A DNA stretch of 26,624 bases. Origin: an uncultured Eubacteriales bacterium. Its GTDB lineage: Bacteria > Bacillota > Clostridia > Oscillospirales > CAG-272. The stretch covers positions 1 through 26,624 of the forward strand of contig CAKSNQ010000022.1 of assembly GCA_934476315.1 (NCBI GenBank), given 5' to 3'. Both the position numbers and the translations under genes were made by a program. A model generated the notes under the pieces. It worked only from the letters and a program-made list of their open reading frames with translations. It was not told the origin of the DNA and ran no database searches. Below, in pieces: positions 6,858-14,594 of this stretch; position 1 is the first letter of the stretch, and each line of letters starts with the position of its first letter.

Positions 6858-7886
6858 GTGAAGCATACGGAAAGCAGACGGGGACGTGCCGGACGTGTCG
6901 GGCGCGTTGTACAGATGGCGGTGGCGCTCGGATTGGCGGTGCTGTTTTTGCTGACGGGGTGTTCCTCCATCCGTCCCATTGCCGCGAGCAAGCAGGATCT
7001 GCGCGTGGTCGCGACATGCGACGGATACGATGTCTGTTACGACGAGTTACGCTATATTACCATGGCGTACCGGGACGAATACCGCGCGCGGTACGGCGAG
7101 CGCGTCTTTGAGGACGCGGGCTATGTTGAAAAATTCCGGCAGGACGTGGAATATGCTCTGACCGCCAACTACGCAATCCTTTCCATGTGCCGCGAGTTGA
7201 ATCTCGACCTGGAGGACGACGCGGTGACGCAGGCGGTGCAGGAGAAGATCGAGGACGCGGTGGACCAGCTCGGCGGCTTTCGCGCGTACAAGGATTTTCT
7301 CAAGCAGACGTACCTGACAGATCATTTCCTGCGCTTTACGTTGCGCACCGATCAGGGCGAGACTGAGATTATCCACGCGCTGATGGACGTCGGCGTGATA
7401 CTGAAGGATGAAAAGGACTTTATCGCGTACGCGCTGGACGGGAATTTCTGCGCGACGTATCATGTGTTCATCGGCAACGACGAGGGCGATAACATCGAGG
7501 AAAATCGCGCAAACGCGGCGCTTGTGCGGGACAAGCTGCTCGGCGGCGAGACCATTCAGAAGATGATGGGCTCCAAGTACAACGAGGACACCAGCCTTGT
7601 CAGCACGCCGTACTATTTCACGTACGGGGAGTACGACGAGGCGTACGAGCAGGCGGCGTTCGGGCTGGAGATCGGAGGAATCAGCGAGGTGGTCGAGACG
7701 GAGGACGGCTTCTATGTGATCGTCCGTCAGCCGCTGGACGAGCAGTATCTCGTCCGCAATGTCACCTCCCTGATGCAGCGCTACCAGTACGCCGAGGTGG
7801 AGCGCATGCTTACCGACCTGCGCAAGGATATGACGATCGAGTGGAACGAGTACGGCGCGTCGCTAGACCTTCTGACAATGGAATGA
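6858..7886 (+). CDS. PrsA/SurA-like peptidyl-prolyl isomerase lipoprotein
   Basis: The 342-residue protein has a basic N-terminus, a hydrophobic stretch (AVALGLAVLFLL) and the lipobox LLTGC with the acylated cysteine at about residue 35. It is therefore anchored on the outer face of the membrane. An alpha-helical SurA-N-like part follows (about 60-190). A parvulin-type domain follows (about 198-300), from ATYHVFIGNDEGDN to FGLEIGGISEVVETEDGFYVIVRQ. The role expected for the family is folding of exported proteins. GTG 6858 is preferred to the ATG 21 nt upstream because GGGAGGG precedes it by 8 nt. The divergent lipid kinase operon shares the intergenic region. Confidence 0.9.
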   Translation: MKHTESRRGRAGRVGRVVQMAVALGLAVLFLLTGCSSIRPIAASKQDLRVVATCDGYDVCYDELRYITMAYRDEYRARYGERVFEDAGYVEKFRQDVEYALTANYAILSMCRELNLDLEDDAVTQAVQEKIEDAVDQLGGFRAYKDFLKQTYLTDHFLRFTLRTDQGETEIIHALMDVGVILKDEKDFIAYALDGNFCATYHVFIGNDEGDNIEENRANAALVRDKLLGGETIQKMMGSKYNEDTSLVSTPYYFTYGEYDEAYEQAAFGLEIGGISEVVETEDGFYVIVRQPLDEQYLVRNVTSLMQRYQYAEVERMLTDLRKDMTIEWNEYGASLDLLTME

Positions 7887-7922
7887 CCCGGGGACGGGTG
7901 TCCGTGATGTAAAAAACGGCAA

Positions 7923-7968
7923 GTGATGCGGAAACGGTCAACTCACGCGGAGAGGGGACCGTTTTTTT
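7923..7968 (+). terminator. Terminator after the foldase gene
   Basis: ACGGTC (7933-7939 region) pairs with GGACCGT before a run of seven T (7962-7968). The loop is long (about 17 nt), but the T-tract is strong. The stop of the convergent low-complexity gene overlaps the end of the T-run. Confidence 0.65.
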
Positions 7969-8623
7969 ATCCGCAAAGCAACAGCAAAAGCAGGTATGTG
8001 ACAATGCCGCCGTTGGCGTTTTTTTCCGATTCGTCGCATCGGTCGTTCCCGTTACCGCTCAGAAGCAGGAGAAGCCCGAGCAGCAAAAGATCATCCTCTG
8101 CCGCCTCGCCGTGCCGGAGCGAGGGCAGTCGCCATCCGTGGGCGGACGGGTGTCCCTCAGCAAGCTGTCCCTCGGTAGACCGTCCCTCGGCGGGGAGCTG
8201 TTCTCCGGAGGGCGACGAGGGCTGAGCGGCGTGCGGTGAAGATTCGTCGGGGGCGGGTTCTCCCTCGGTGGGGGAGACTGTTTCGGCTTGAAATTCCGCG
8301 GTGCCCCTCGTCGCGGTGTTTTCATCCTCAGACGGGTACGTGAGGTCTCCCTGCGGGGAGGCACCGTCGCGGACGTCCTGCGCGGGGAATGGTGGGGATG
8401 CGGGAGACGTCGGGGACGCAGGGGAGGCGGAGGGCGTCATGCCCCCGAACAGGGAGGTTCCTCCCTCCCTTCGGCTTTCGGTCGGACGATCGGGATGCGC
8501 GGGCATGGGCGGCGGGGATTCCTCCCGCAGAGAGCCGATGGGCGGATAGCGGAACGCGGTTCCGCTGTAATTCTGCGGGAGCGTCAGGTCTTCTTCACGG
8601 GGGCGCGGGTTTTGTGCGTACAA
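7967..8623 (-). CDS. Proline/serine/glutamate-rich protein with leucine-tract tail
   Basis: The 218-residue protein starts at TTG (8621-8623), supported by AAAGGAGG seven nt upstream. The first 170 residues are low-complexity (Pro, Ser, Glu, Thr, Gly), and the tail contains two leucine stretches, DDLLLLGLLLLLSG and YLLLLLLCG at the very end. They may be short membrane or aggregation-prone helices. I have seen DDLLLLxLLLLL tails in small proteins of clostridia but cannot give a function. It is the third gene of a three-gene operon. The composition makes frame artefacts possible, but the strong ribosome site and the 17-bp gap to the gene before support it. Confidence 0.65.
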   Translation of the reverse strand: MYAQNPRPREEDLTLPQNYSGTAFRYPPIGSLREESPPPMPAHPDRPTESRREGGTSLFGGMTPSASPASPTSPASPPFPAQDVRDGASPQGDLTYPSEDENTATRGTAEFQAETVSPTEGEPAPDESSPHAAQPSSPSGEQLPAEGRSTEGQLAEGHPSAHGWRLPSLRHGEAAEDDLLLLGLLLLLSGNGNDRCDESEKNANGGIVTYLLLLLLCG

Positions 8624-8640
8624 GAGAATGCCTCCTTTCT

Positions 8641-9117
8641 TTAGCGCAGGGCTTGCAGGGAGTCGCTCAGCTTCGACAGGCGGATCATAGTATCCAGCGC
8701 CTGTCGGCGATGTTCATTCAGGTAAGGGCGCAGGGCGCTGAGCAGGGCGACGGGCGAGGGATTTTTCGACGGCGGCGGGGCGGGGGATTCGCGCAGGTTT
8801 CCCACGACTTTCAGAAGCTGTGGAAGTTTGGAAATCAGATCGCCGGAGGAGAGCAGGGCGGAGAGGGGAGAAGCCCCCGCGCCCTCCGACGCGGGAGTGG
8901 CGGCGTCGGGCGATGCGTTGCCCGGTGTGGCACCGGGGGAGGCACCGCCGGTCTGCGCACGGTCGGGCGAGAAGCCGCCGGACTGCATACTGTCGGGCGA
9001 GATGCCGCCGGGCGGTGGTGCGTTGGGGGAGCGTTTCTCACGCAGGGTGGGGTCGGATTCCACCTGCGTCAGAAGCTCCTCGAGCGAGAGAGGTGCTCTT
9101 TTTTGTTCCGAATCCAT
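8641..9117 (-). CDS. Low-complexity protein with conserved-looking helical ends
   Basis: The 158-residue protein has three parts. The N-terminal helix SLEELLTQVESDPTLREK is followed by a repetitive Pro/Ser/Gly linker (SPDxxQxGGxSPD units, about 35-90). The helical C-terminus has VALLSALRPYLNEHRRQALDTMIRLSKL, which looks like the functional part. AAAGGAGG lies 11 nt before ATG. It is the middle gene of the operon, 20 bp after the upstream small gene. The DNA of the linker contains degenerate direct repeats (about 8940-9015). No function assigned; it is probably part of one system with its neighbours. Confidence 0.75.
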   Translation of the reverse strand: MDSEQKRAPLSLEELLTQVESDPTLREKRSPNAPPPGGISPDSMQSGGFSPDRAQTGGASPGATPGNASPDAATPASEGAGASPLSALLSSGDLISKLPQLLKVVGNLRESPAPPPSKNPSPVALLSALRPYLNEHRRQALDTMIRLSKLSDSLQALR

Positions 9118-9137
9118 GGGACGCTCAGCCTCCTTTC

Positions 9138-9359
9138 TCAGGATTTCTTCCGGAATTGTTCAATTTGTTCGGCGGCACGGCGGATGTCCTCGTCGGTTGC
9201 CGCGCCGAGCGCCCGGCGTACGCCGGCGATGTCATCGGGGCGGATGGTGACGCCGGAGAGGTCGATGCCGTTTTCCCCGGCGAGGCGGGTAATCAGCGTC
9301 CGGAGTTGGGTGTCATTGAGTGCGAGCAGTCGATCGACCGCGTTTTTGTCCAGTTTCAT
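9138..9359 (-). CDS. Small helical protein, first gene of the low-complexity operon
   Basis: The 73-residue, all-helical, soluble protein begins MKLDKNAVDRLLALNDTQL and contains ENGIDLSGVTIRPDDIAGVRRAL, then an acidic/basic helix ending FRKKS. ATG 9359 has AAAGGAA about 10 nt upstream; the frame is open further upstream but without a site. I cannot name a family. A TATACT-like -10 lies upstream on the minus strand (9411-9416). The longer match CATATACT fits the CATAnnnT -10 pattern of mother-cell sporulation sigma factors, without a convincing -35. Confidence 0.8.
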   Translation of the reverse strand: MKLDKNAVDRLLALNDTQLRTLITRLAGENGIDLSGVTIRPDDIAGVRRALGAATDEDIRRAAEQIEQFRKKS

Positions 9360-9526
9360 ATCCGTAGTTCCTTTCTGTGTCTCAAAATTGCCGGGAGGGG
9401 CTCCGATGGCAGTATATGCGTGCGCGCGACGCGGTGCGATTGCGGGGTTTTGAGGCAACACCGCGCAAGTCGGGCGGCGCAGTTGCGGATTGTGCGCGAT
9501 TGCCCCGAGAAAATGGTGCGGGTAGG

Positions 9527-9555
9527 TTGAAAAAATCGGCACAATGTGGTATACT
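9527..9555 (+). promoter_or_regulatory. Sigma-A promoter of the 331-residue protein operon
   Basis: TTGAAA (9527-9532), 17 bp, TATACT (9550-9555). The leader is about 130 nt. It contains a GGCGG/CCGCC hairpin (about 9617-9632) and two related GTCAGGC stretches (about 9580 and 9661). I do not recognise a riboswitch in it. Confidence 0.75.
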
Positions 9556-9691
9556 GATACTGGTTTTTTGTGTTTATTCGTCAGGCAAGGCGAAAAGCCG
9601 AGCATCTGAATGCAATATGGCGGGGAATCCGCCCGCGCAAGCCGGGTCCGGAGATTTCCTGTCAGGCGATACGCAAGGGAGGTGTTTTTGA

Positions 9692-10687
9692 ATGGCAGAG
9701 CAGTCAAATGGCGCGCAAAACCGCGCGGTGGAGCGTTGGAACAACGATAAGGTGCACCGCTGTCTGCTTCCCGTTCTGCGCTACGTGGATGGGGGCGGCG
9801 ATGAGGACAGCACACCGGAGGAGCAGGATGACCGCCGGGAGCGCGCGCTGGAGGCGTATCGGTCCTGCCCGGACGCCTACCGCCAGCTCTCCCACGTCTA
9901 CCATACGGCGTCGGAACAGACGCTTGACCAATGGTTCGGGTGGATCGACTGCGACCCGGAGCTTCTGCACGACGCGTTTGAATTTATCGACCACGCGGAG
10001 GAGGGCGCGGAGACGCCGCGGCAAGCCGGAGATACCCTTAGCAAGGATCTGTATTTCCGCCAGCTTTTCCGCGTGACCATCGGCGGGGAAAGCGTCGATC
10101 TGGCGTATCCGTTCGAGCAGTACGACTACTGCGACGAGTATATGTATCCCGACTACCTTTTGCGCCGGCTGGAGATCGGCGACAAGTGCAAGGCGTGGAT
10201 TCGTCGCTATATGCCATACTATACGCGTATCCACGCGTGGTATCTCGACAACGGCGGCAGAGAGAGCGGTGTGAGCCGGGAATATTGCGCGTATATGGAG
10301 CTTTTCGACTATTTTCTCGCCCGCATTTCCTATGAGGATCGTCTGCGCGACGAGCGGCAGGCACTGGAGTATGAGCGCGGCGGGTTGGGGTGGTTCCACC
10401 GTGCGCGCAAGCGAGAGCTGGACGCGCGCCTCGCGGAGGTCTCCCGCATGGAGCTGAAAATGCGGCTGGACGACACGGAGGAGCGGTGCGAGGCGTACGA
10501 GGCGCAGTTTGCCTCCCGCCGCGCGGCGTGGCAGGAGGAGTTGGAGAACGCGCCGTGGACGGCATTCGGTCGGCGGCGGGAATTGAAAGAAAAGCTGGCG
10601 GAGCTGGAGCGGCAGATACGGGAGTACCGGGATGCCTCGGAACTGTCCGCGCTCAAAGAAGCCTATCGCAAACTGGGCGGAAGATAA
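9692..10687 (+). CDS. Uncharacterised protein with C-terminal coiled coil
   Basis: The 331-residue soluble protein was not recognised. The N-terminal half is acidic and rich in Tyr, Asp and Trp, with no catalytic signature I can point to. Residues about 214-325 are highly charged and heptad-like, consistent with a long coiled coil, broken by GGLGWFHRARKREL near residue 230. No signal peptide or membrane helix. GGGAGG lies about 10 nt before ATG. The hisK-like gene starts 30 bp downstream, so the two are probably co-transcribed, perhaps with the helicase gene after that. Confidence 0.85.
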   Translation: MAEQSNGAQNRAVERWNNDKVHRCLLPVLRYVDGGGDEDSTPEEQDDRRERALEAYRSCPDAYRQLSHVYHTASEQTLDQWFGWIDCDPELLHDAFEFIDHAEEGAETPRQAGDTLSKDLYFRQLFRVTIGGESVDLAYPFEQYDYCDEYMYPDYLLRRLEIGDKCKAWIRRYMPYYTRIHAWYLDNGGRESGVSREYCAYMELFDYFLARISYEDRLRDERQALEYERGGLGWFHRARKRELDARLAEVSRMELKMRLDDTEERCEAYEAQFASRRAAWQEELENAPWTAFGRRRELKEKLAELERQIREYRDASELSALKEAYRKLGGR

Positions 10688-10717
10688 CCGCTCTGCCGGA
10701 AAGAGGAGAAAAATATC

Positions 10718-11491
10718 ATGACAAATAATTATCACACGCACACGTTCCGTTGCCACCACGCCGACGGCGAGGAACGGGAGTATATTGAAACGGCAATCGC
10801 GCGCGGTCTGACCACGCTCGGGTTTTCCGATCATGTGCCCATGCCGTTCCCGGACGGACACGAGTCGGGCTATCGCATCCGCATCACGGAGCTGGGGGAT
10901 TATATTGCGGAATTGCAGGCGCTCCGCGAGGAATATCGCGGCAGAATCAACATCCTGATCGGCTTTGAGGCGGAATATTACCGCGACCGCTTTGAGGACA
11001 TGCTGGCACTGCTGGGGCAGTATGAATATGACTACCTGCTGCTCGGACAGCACTTCGTCAACAATGAGGTGGACGGCGTGCGCACCGGTGTGCCGACGGA
11101 ATCCGAGGACATCCTGCGCGCCTACGTGGATCATACGCTGGAGGGGCTTGCGACGGGGAAATTTACCTACTTTGCCCACCCGGATGTTATCAACTTTATC
11201 GGCGACGACACGGTTTACGAGCGGCATATGCACCGCCTCTGCGAGGAGTGCCGCCGCATGGAGATCCCGCTGGAGATCAACCTGCTCGGGCTCAAGGAGG
11301 GACGTCACTATCCCACCGAGCGGTTTTTCCGCATAGCAGCCGAGGTGGAGAACGTCGCCGTCCTCGGGTGCGACGCCCATCACGTCGATGACGTCGCCAA
11401 CCCGGAGCAGATCGCCATGGGCGTGGCGTTCGCGAAGCGGTGCGGCATCCCCGTTCTTGAAACCGTGCCCCTGCGTTCCCCGCGCGGGTGA
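10718..11491 (+). CDS. hisK: PHP-family histidinol-phosphatase-like phosphoesterase
   Basis: The 257-residue protein has the PHP metal-site pattern in order: NYHTHT (4-9), the GFSDHVP loop, GFEAEYY, LLGQHFVN, AHPDVINF and GCDAHHVDDV. These residues bind the metal cluster of HisK-type histidinol phosphatases (L-histidinol phosphate to histidinol). No other his genes are nearby, so a different phosphoester substrate is possible. AAAGAGGAG lies 9-10 nt before ATG. It sits between the unknown coiled-coil gene and the SUV3-like helicase. Confidence 0.88.
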   Translation: MTNNYHTHTFRCHHADGEEREYIETAIARGLTTLGFSDHVPMPFPDGHESGYRIRITELGDYIAELQALREEYRGRINILIGFEAEYYRDRFEDMLALLGQYEYDYLLLGQHFVNNEVDGVRTGVPTESEDILRAYVDHTLEGLATGKFTYFAHPDVINFIGDDTVYERHMHRLCEECRRMEIPLEINLLGLKEGRHYPTERFFRIAAEVENVAVLGCDAHHVDDVANPEQIAMGVAFAKRCGIPVLETVPLRSPRG

Positions 11492-11541
11492 GCATGGAAC
11501 CATAAGAAAGGACGCTTCCCGGCGAAGCGATAAATAACAAC

Positions 11542-13422
11542 ATGTCAAAGAAAAGAAGAGGTCATCCGAGGCATCACGGGTCCGGAAGAAAGAGTCACCA
11601 CGGCAGGCAGTTTCTGCAGCGGGAGCTGGAGGAACGCGGCTGGACCGCGGAGATGCGCAAACAGCTTTTGCCACTTGCCGGGCGTGTGAATGTCCCGGAC
11701 GGACGCGGCGGGGCGACGAGCGAGCGCTTCTGGTGGGAACGCGACGTCCTTGCCGCTGAGGAGGGCGACGATTTCCGACGGTTGCGTCAGCAGGAAATCA
11801 ACAAGCAAAAACGCCGCGAGCGCCAGATGGCGGAGTTCTGCCGCCGCATGGAACAGCTCTCGGTCTCGGTCGCCCCGCGGGACGATTACCCCATGGCACG
11901 GGCGATGAAGCGCCATTTTATTCTCCACGTTGGTCCGACCAACAGCGGCAAGACCTATCAGGCGCTCGAGCGGCTCAAAAGGGCGGAATCCGGCGTGTAT
12001 CTCGGACCGCTCCGTCTGCTGGCACTGGAGATTTACGACCGCTTTCATAGTGAGGGCATCCCGTGCGCCATGGTGACGGGCGAGGAAGCGTTTTTCGACG
12101 AGGACGCGTGCGTGACGGCGTGCACCATCGAGATGATGGATACCACGCGGACCATGGACGTCGCGGTCATCGACGAGGCGCAGATGATTGCCGACCCATT
12201 CCGCGGGCACAACTGGACGCGGGCGATTCTCGGCGTCTGCGCGGACGAAATTCATGTCTGTATGGCGCCGGAGGCTCTGCCGCTGGTGGAGCAGATGATT
12301 ACCTCTTGCGAGGATGACTACGAGGTCGTCTGGCACGAGCGCAAAACGCCGCTCATCTTCCGGCCCGCCGCCTTCCGCTTAAAGGACGTCCGACGCGGCG
12401 ACGCGCTGATCGTCTTTTCCCGCCGGGCGGTTCTGGAGCTGGCGGCGGCGCTGGAGGGAATGAACATCCGCGCCAGCGTCATCTACGGCGACCTGCCGCC
12501 CACCTCCCGACGCGAGCAGGTGCGCCGCTTTATGGAGGGCGAGAGCGATGTGGTCGTCAGCACCGACGCCATCGGCATGGGTATGAACCTTGCCATTCAC
12601 CGCATCATTTTCGCGGAAAGCCGGAAGTTTGACGGTGTGGAATACCGCCTGCTCCGACCGACCGAGATCAAGCAGATTGCGGGACGCGCCGGGCGCTTCG
12701 GTCAGTTCGACGAGGGTATCGTCCTGGCAATGAAGGACGGCGACACGATCCGCGCGGGGTTGGAGGCAAAGCCCGATTCGATTGAGACGGCGTACCTCGG
12801 ATTCCCCGAAATTCTCCTGGGAATGGAGGGAACTCTGCGCCACATTCTCTCGGACTGGTCGCAGGTTCCGACCGAGGGCTTCTATCAGAAGATGGATATG
12901 GCGGAAATGCTGACCCTGCATGATGCGCTGGCGTCGGCGGACCGCACGACCTTCGGACTGTTGGATAAGGAAACGCTGTACCGCATGATTACCTGCTCGG
13001 TCAATATCAAAAACGAGGCGATGGTCGCCCAGTGGATCCGCTACTGTCAGGAGTATCTGCGCTCCCGCAAGCTGTCCCCGCCGACCCCCTGCGACGGGCA
13101 GGACCTGCGCGGGCTGGAAAACGAATATCACTGCCTCGATCTATACTTCCAGTTCGGACGCCGCCTGTCGCGGGAGTACGACTACGCGTACATTCTGCGG
13201 CGCCGCGCTGTGTTGGAGGAGGCGATCGACGAACAGCTCCTGCGCGGAAAGCGCAAATACGCGCGCAAGTGTGAGGCGTGCGGCGGCGTGCTCCCGTACG
13301 GAAGCAACCAGAAGCTATGCCGCCGTTGCTTTGCCAAATTGTACGGCGACGTTCTCGGCTCTGCCGCGCCGCCTGCGAGAAAAGCGCCGCCGACGCGTTC
13401 CGGCTCACGGGGCGGCAGGTAA
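11542..13422 (+). CDS. SUV3-like DExH RNA helicase with C-terminal zinc finger
   Basis: The 626-residue protein follows the eukaryotic/alphaproteobacterial SUV3 pattern: motif I HVGPTNSGKT (129-138), LGPLRLLALE, motif II VIDEAQMIADPFRGHNWTRA (209-228), motif V VSTDAIGMGMNL (339-350) and motif VI QIAGRAGR (378-385). SUV3 proteins unwind RNA, in mitochondria together with an exoribonuclease. Extra features are a basic His/Lys/Arg-rich N-terminus (1-21) and a four-cysteine motif CEAC...CRRC (577-596) followed by a basic tail. AAAGGA (11507-11512) is 29 nt before ATG, but a perfect 6-bp hairpin (11513-11529) lies between. A strong terminator follows. Confidence 0.92.
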   Translation: MSKKRRGHPRHHGSGRKSHHGRQFLQRELEERGWTAEMRKQLLPLAGRVNVPDGRGGATSERFWWERDVLAAEEGDDFRRLRQQEINKQKRRERQMAEFCRRMEQLSVSVAPRDDYPMARAMKRHFILHVGPTNSGKTYQALERLKRAESGVYLGPLRLLALEIYDRFHSEGIPCAMVTGEEAFFDEDACVTACTIEMMDTTRTMDVAVIDEAQMIADPFRGHNWTRAILGVCADEIHVCMAPEALPLVEQMITSCEDDYEVVWHERKTPLIFRPAAFRLKDVRRGDALIVFSRRAVLELAAALEGMNIRASVIYGDLPPTSRREQVRRFMEGESDVVVSTDAIGMGMNLAIHRIIFAESRKFDGVEYRLLRPTEIKQIAGRAGRFGQFDEGIVLAMKDGDTIRAGLEAKPDSIETAYLGFPEILLGMEGTLRHILSDWSQVPTEGFYQKMDMAEMLTLHDALASADRTTFGLLDKETLYRMITCSVNIKNEAMVAQWIRYCQEYLRSRKLSPPTPCDGQDLRGLENEYHCLDLYFQFGRRLSREYDYAYILRRRAVLEEAIDEQLLRGKRKYARKCEACGGVLPYGSNQKLCRRCFAKLYGDVLGSAAPPARKAPPTRSGSRGGR

Positions 13423-13461
13423 ATGGCGAAGCCCCCCCGACTTCCCGTAGCGCAAAACAAA

Positions 13462-13505
13462 AGAGATGGAGTGGTCCTCCGCGGGGGTCCGTCCATCTCT
13501 TCTTT
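13462..13505 (+). terminator. Terminator after the SUV3-like gene
   Basis: AGAGATGGA (13462-13470) pairs with TCCATCTCT (13492-13500). An inner CCTCC/GGGGG helix extends the stem, and the T-rich TCTTTATTTAT follows. Confidence 0.75.
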
Positions 13506-13595
13506 ATTTATGTGGTTTTGGTGTCTTATCGTCCTGTCGCCTTGTTGCCGCGCCACTGCGCCACCGTGTCGACGTGAGCCGCGCGTCGTGCTGTC

Positions 13596-14348
13596 TTATC
13601 CCCACTTCCGGCGGTTGCGCGCCCGTAGGAGCAGGTTGCCGTACGCGACCGTCCCGTGCCACAGGATGGAACACGAAATGTTCCGACATGAGAAGTCCCC
13701 ACGCGCAATGTCCCGATATGCGGCATCCCAACACCCGGCGTCACGACAGGGAAATTCCCGGCGCGTTGCGTCGGTGCGGAGAACGGAGGTTCCCGCAAAA
13801 ATCAGTCCGCCACAGTCAATAAAAAGTCCCGCCGCGATGTCCTCGCCTGCCCGGATGCCGCCGCAGGAGCGGATGCTTCCGCCCGCCCGGATGTTGCGCC
13901 CCGCCTCCAAGCCGTCGCCTGTCACCATGTCTCCGCCTGCCTCGATCGCGCCGTCTGCCCGGATGCCATCCCCAGCGCGGACGTCCCCTCCGGCTTCAAT
14001 GTCGCACCCCACCCGGATGCCGTCGCCCGCTAAGAGGTCTCCGCCCGCCCGGATTCCCCAGCCGACATCTATACGCCAGCCTGCCTGGACGCTCCCGCCC
14101 GCCTCGACGTCGCAGTCCGCGAGGATGGCGCCGTCCGCCGTTATATCCGCCTCGGAGAGCAGGGAAGCGTGCGTCCGGATACTCCCGGCGCATACCACGC
14201 GTCCGCGCACGACCAGACGGTCGTCCGGGGCAAGGTCGATGTCTATATCGGGGTCGCGGTCGCAGCTGTCCGTGGTCAGATCGCCGTCCCACAAGTAGTC
14301 CCCATTCTCCGTTTTTCTCAGTCTCGGATGGTTGCCAGTGATTTTCAT
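13596..14348 (-). CDS. Beta-helix repeat protein (AGGxI hexapeptide type)
   Basis: The 250-residue protein starts MKITGNHPRLRKTENGDYLWDGD. Residues about 45-185 consist of short repeats of the form hydrophobic-x-A-G-G/D, for example IRAGGDLLAGDGIRVG and IEAGGDVRAGDGI. This period predicts a stacked beta-helix like those of bactofilins or hexapeptide transferases, with no catalytic motif. The C-terminal part (LIFAGTSVLR and SILWHGTVAYGN) matches my memory of a clostridial hypothetical family; that is recall, not a search. ATG 14348 is chosen over an upstream ATG because AAAGGAG lies about 10 nt before it. A strong minus-strand promoter lies 144 bp upstream, facing the promoter of the S24 repressor. 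Confidence 0.85.
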   Translation of the reverse strand: MKITGNHPRLRKTENGDYLWDGDLTTDSCDRDPDIDIDLAPDDRLVVRGRVVCAGSIRTHASLLSEADITADGAILADCDVEAGGSVQAGWRIDVGWGIRAGGDLLAGDGIRVGCDIEAGGDVRAGDGIRADGAIEAGGDMVTGDGLEAGRNIRAGGSIRSCGGIRAGEDIAAGLFIDCGGLIFAGTSVLRTDATRREFPCRDAGCWDAAYRDIARGDFSCRNISCSILWHGTVAYGNLLLRARNRRKWG

Positions 14349-14425
14349 GCGCGTTTGCTCCTTTCGCCCTTGGTAGGCTCGCTCTGTGTTTGATTCATAA
14401 ATTCGACTTTGTTTTCTGAAAAGTG

Positions 14426-14454
14426 TTGACAAATTCAATTTTTGATGATAGAAT
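14426..14454 (+). promoter_or_regulatory. Promoter of the S24 repressor gene
   Basis: TTGACA (14426-14431), 17 bp, TAGAAT (14449-14454). The transcript would start near 14461 and run through the opposing promoter at 14492-14520. An inverted repeat, AATTTTTGA (14437-14445) and TCAAAAATT (14470-14478), brackets the -10 and start region and is a candidate operator for the repressor itself. Confidence 0.75.
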
Positions 14455-14491
14455 AACTGTAGTGACGATTCAAAAATTTCATTTCGAACGT

Positions 14492-14520
14492 ATTATACAC
14501 CAAGTTTTCGGAAATGTCAA
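14492..14520 (-). promoter_or_regulatory. Promoter of the beta-helix gene
   Basis: On the minus strand TTGACA (14515-14520), 17 bp, TATAAT (14492-14497): a full consensus promoter. The transcript would start near 14485 and cross the repressor promoter, giving a leader of about 135 nt. Confidence 0.8.
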
Positions 14521-14594
14521 TACACAAAATCAACTTTTTACACTTTTGCAAAGCAAAAAGTGAATTTATTTAATTTTATGCGGAGGAACCGTGT

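Noticed and set aside
8900..9015. Possible CRISPR-like spacing in the repeats of the low-complexity gene
   Set aside because: The repeats are degenerate, in frame and encode SPD/GGxSPD units; there are no spacers or cas genes.
9556..9691. Riboswitch in the 130-nt leader of the 331-residue protein gene
   Set aside because: I see small hairpins and a GTCAGGC direct repeat, but no known aptamer core and no terminator before the ribosome site.
9704..11674. 656-codon minus-strand open frame opposite the coiled-coil, hisK and helicase genes
   Set aside because: It spans three recognisable or well-supported plus-strand genes and shows no domain; typical mirror frame in GC-rich DNA.
13423..14298. 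Plus-strand open frame rich in PPARM-type repeats
   Set aside because: It is the antisense reading of the beta-helix repeats; the minus-strand gene has promoter, ribosome site and meaningful repeats.
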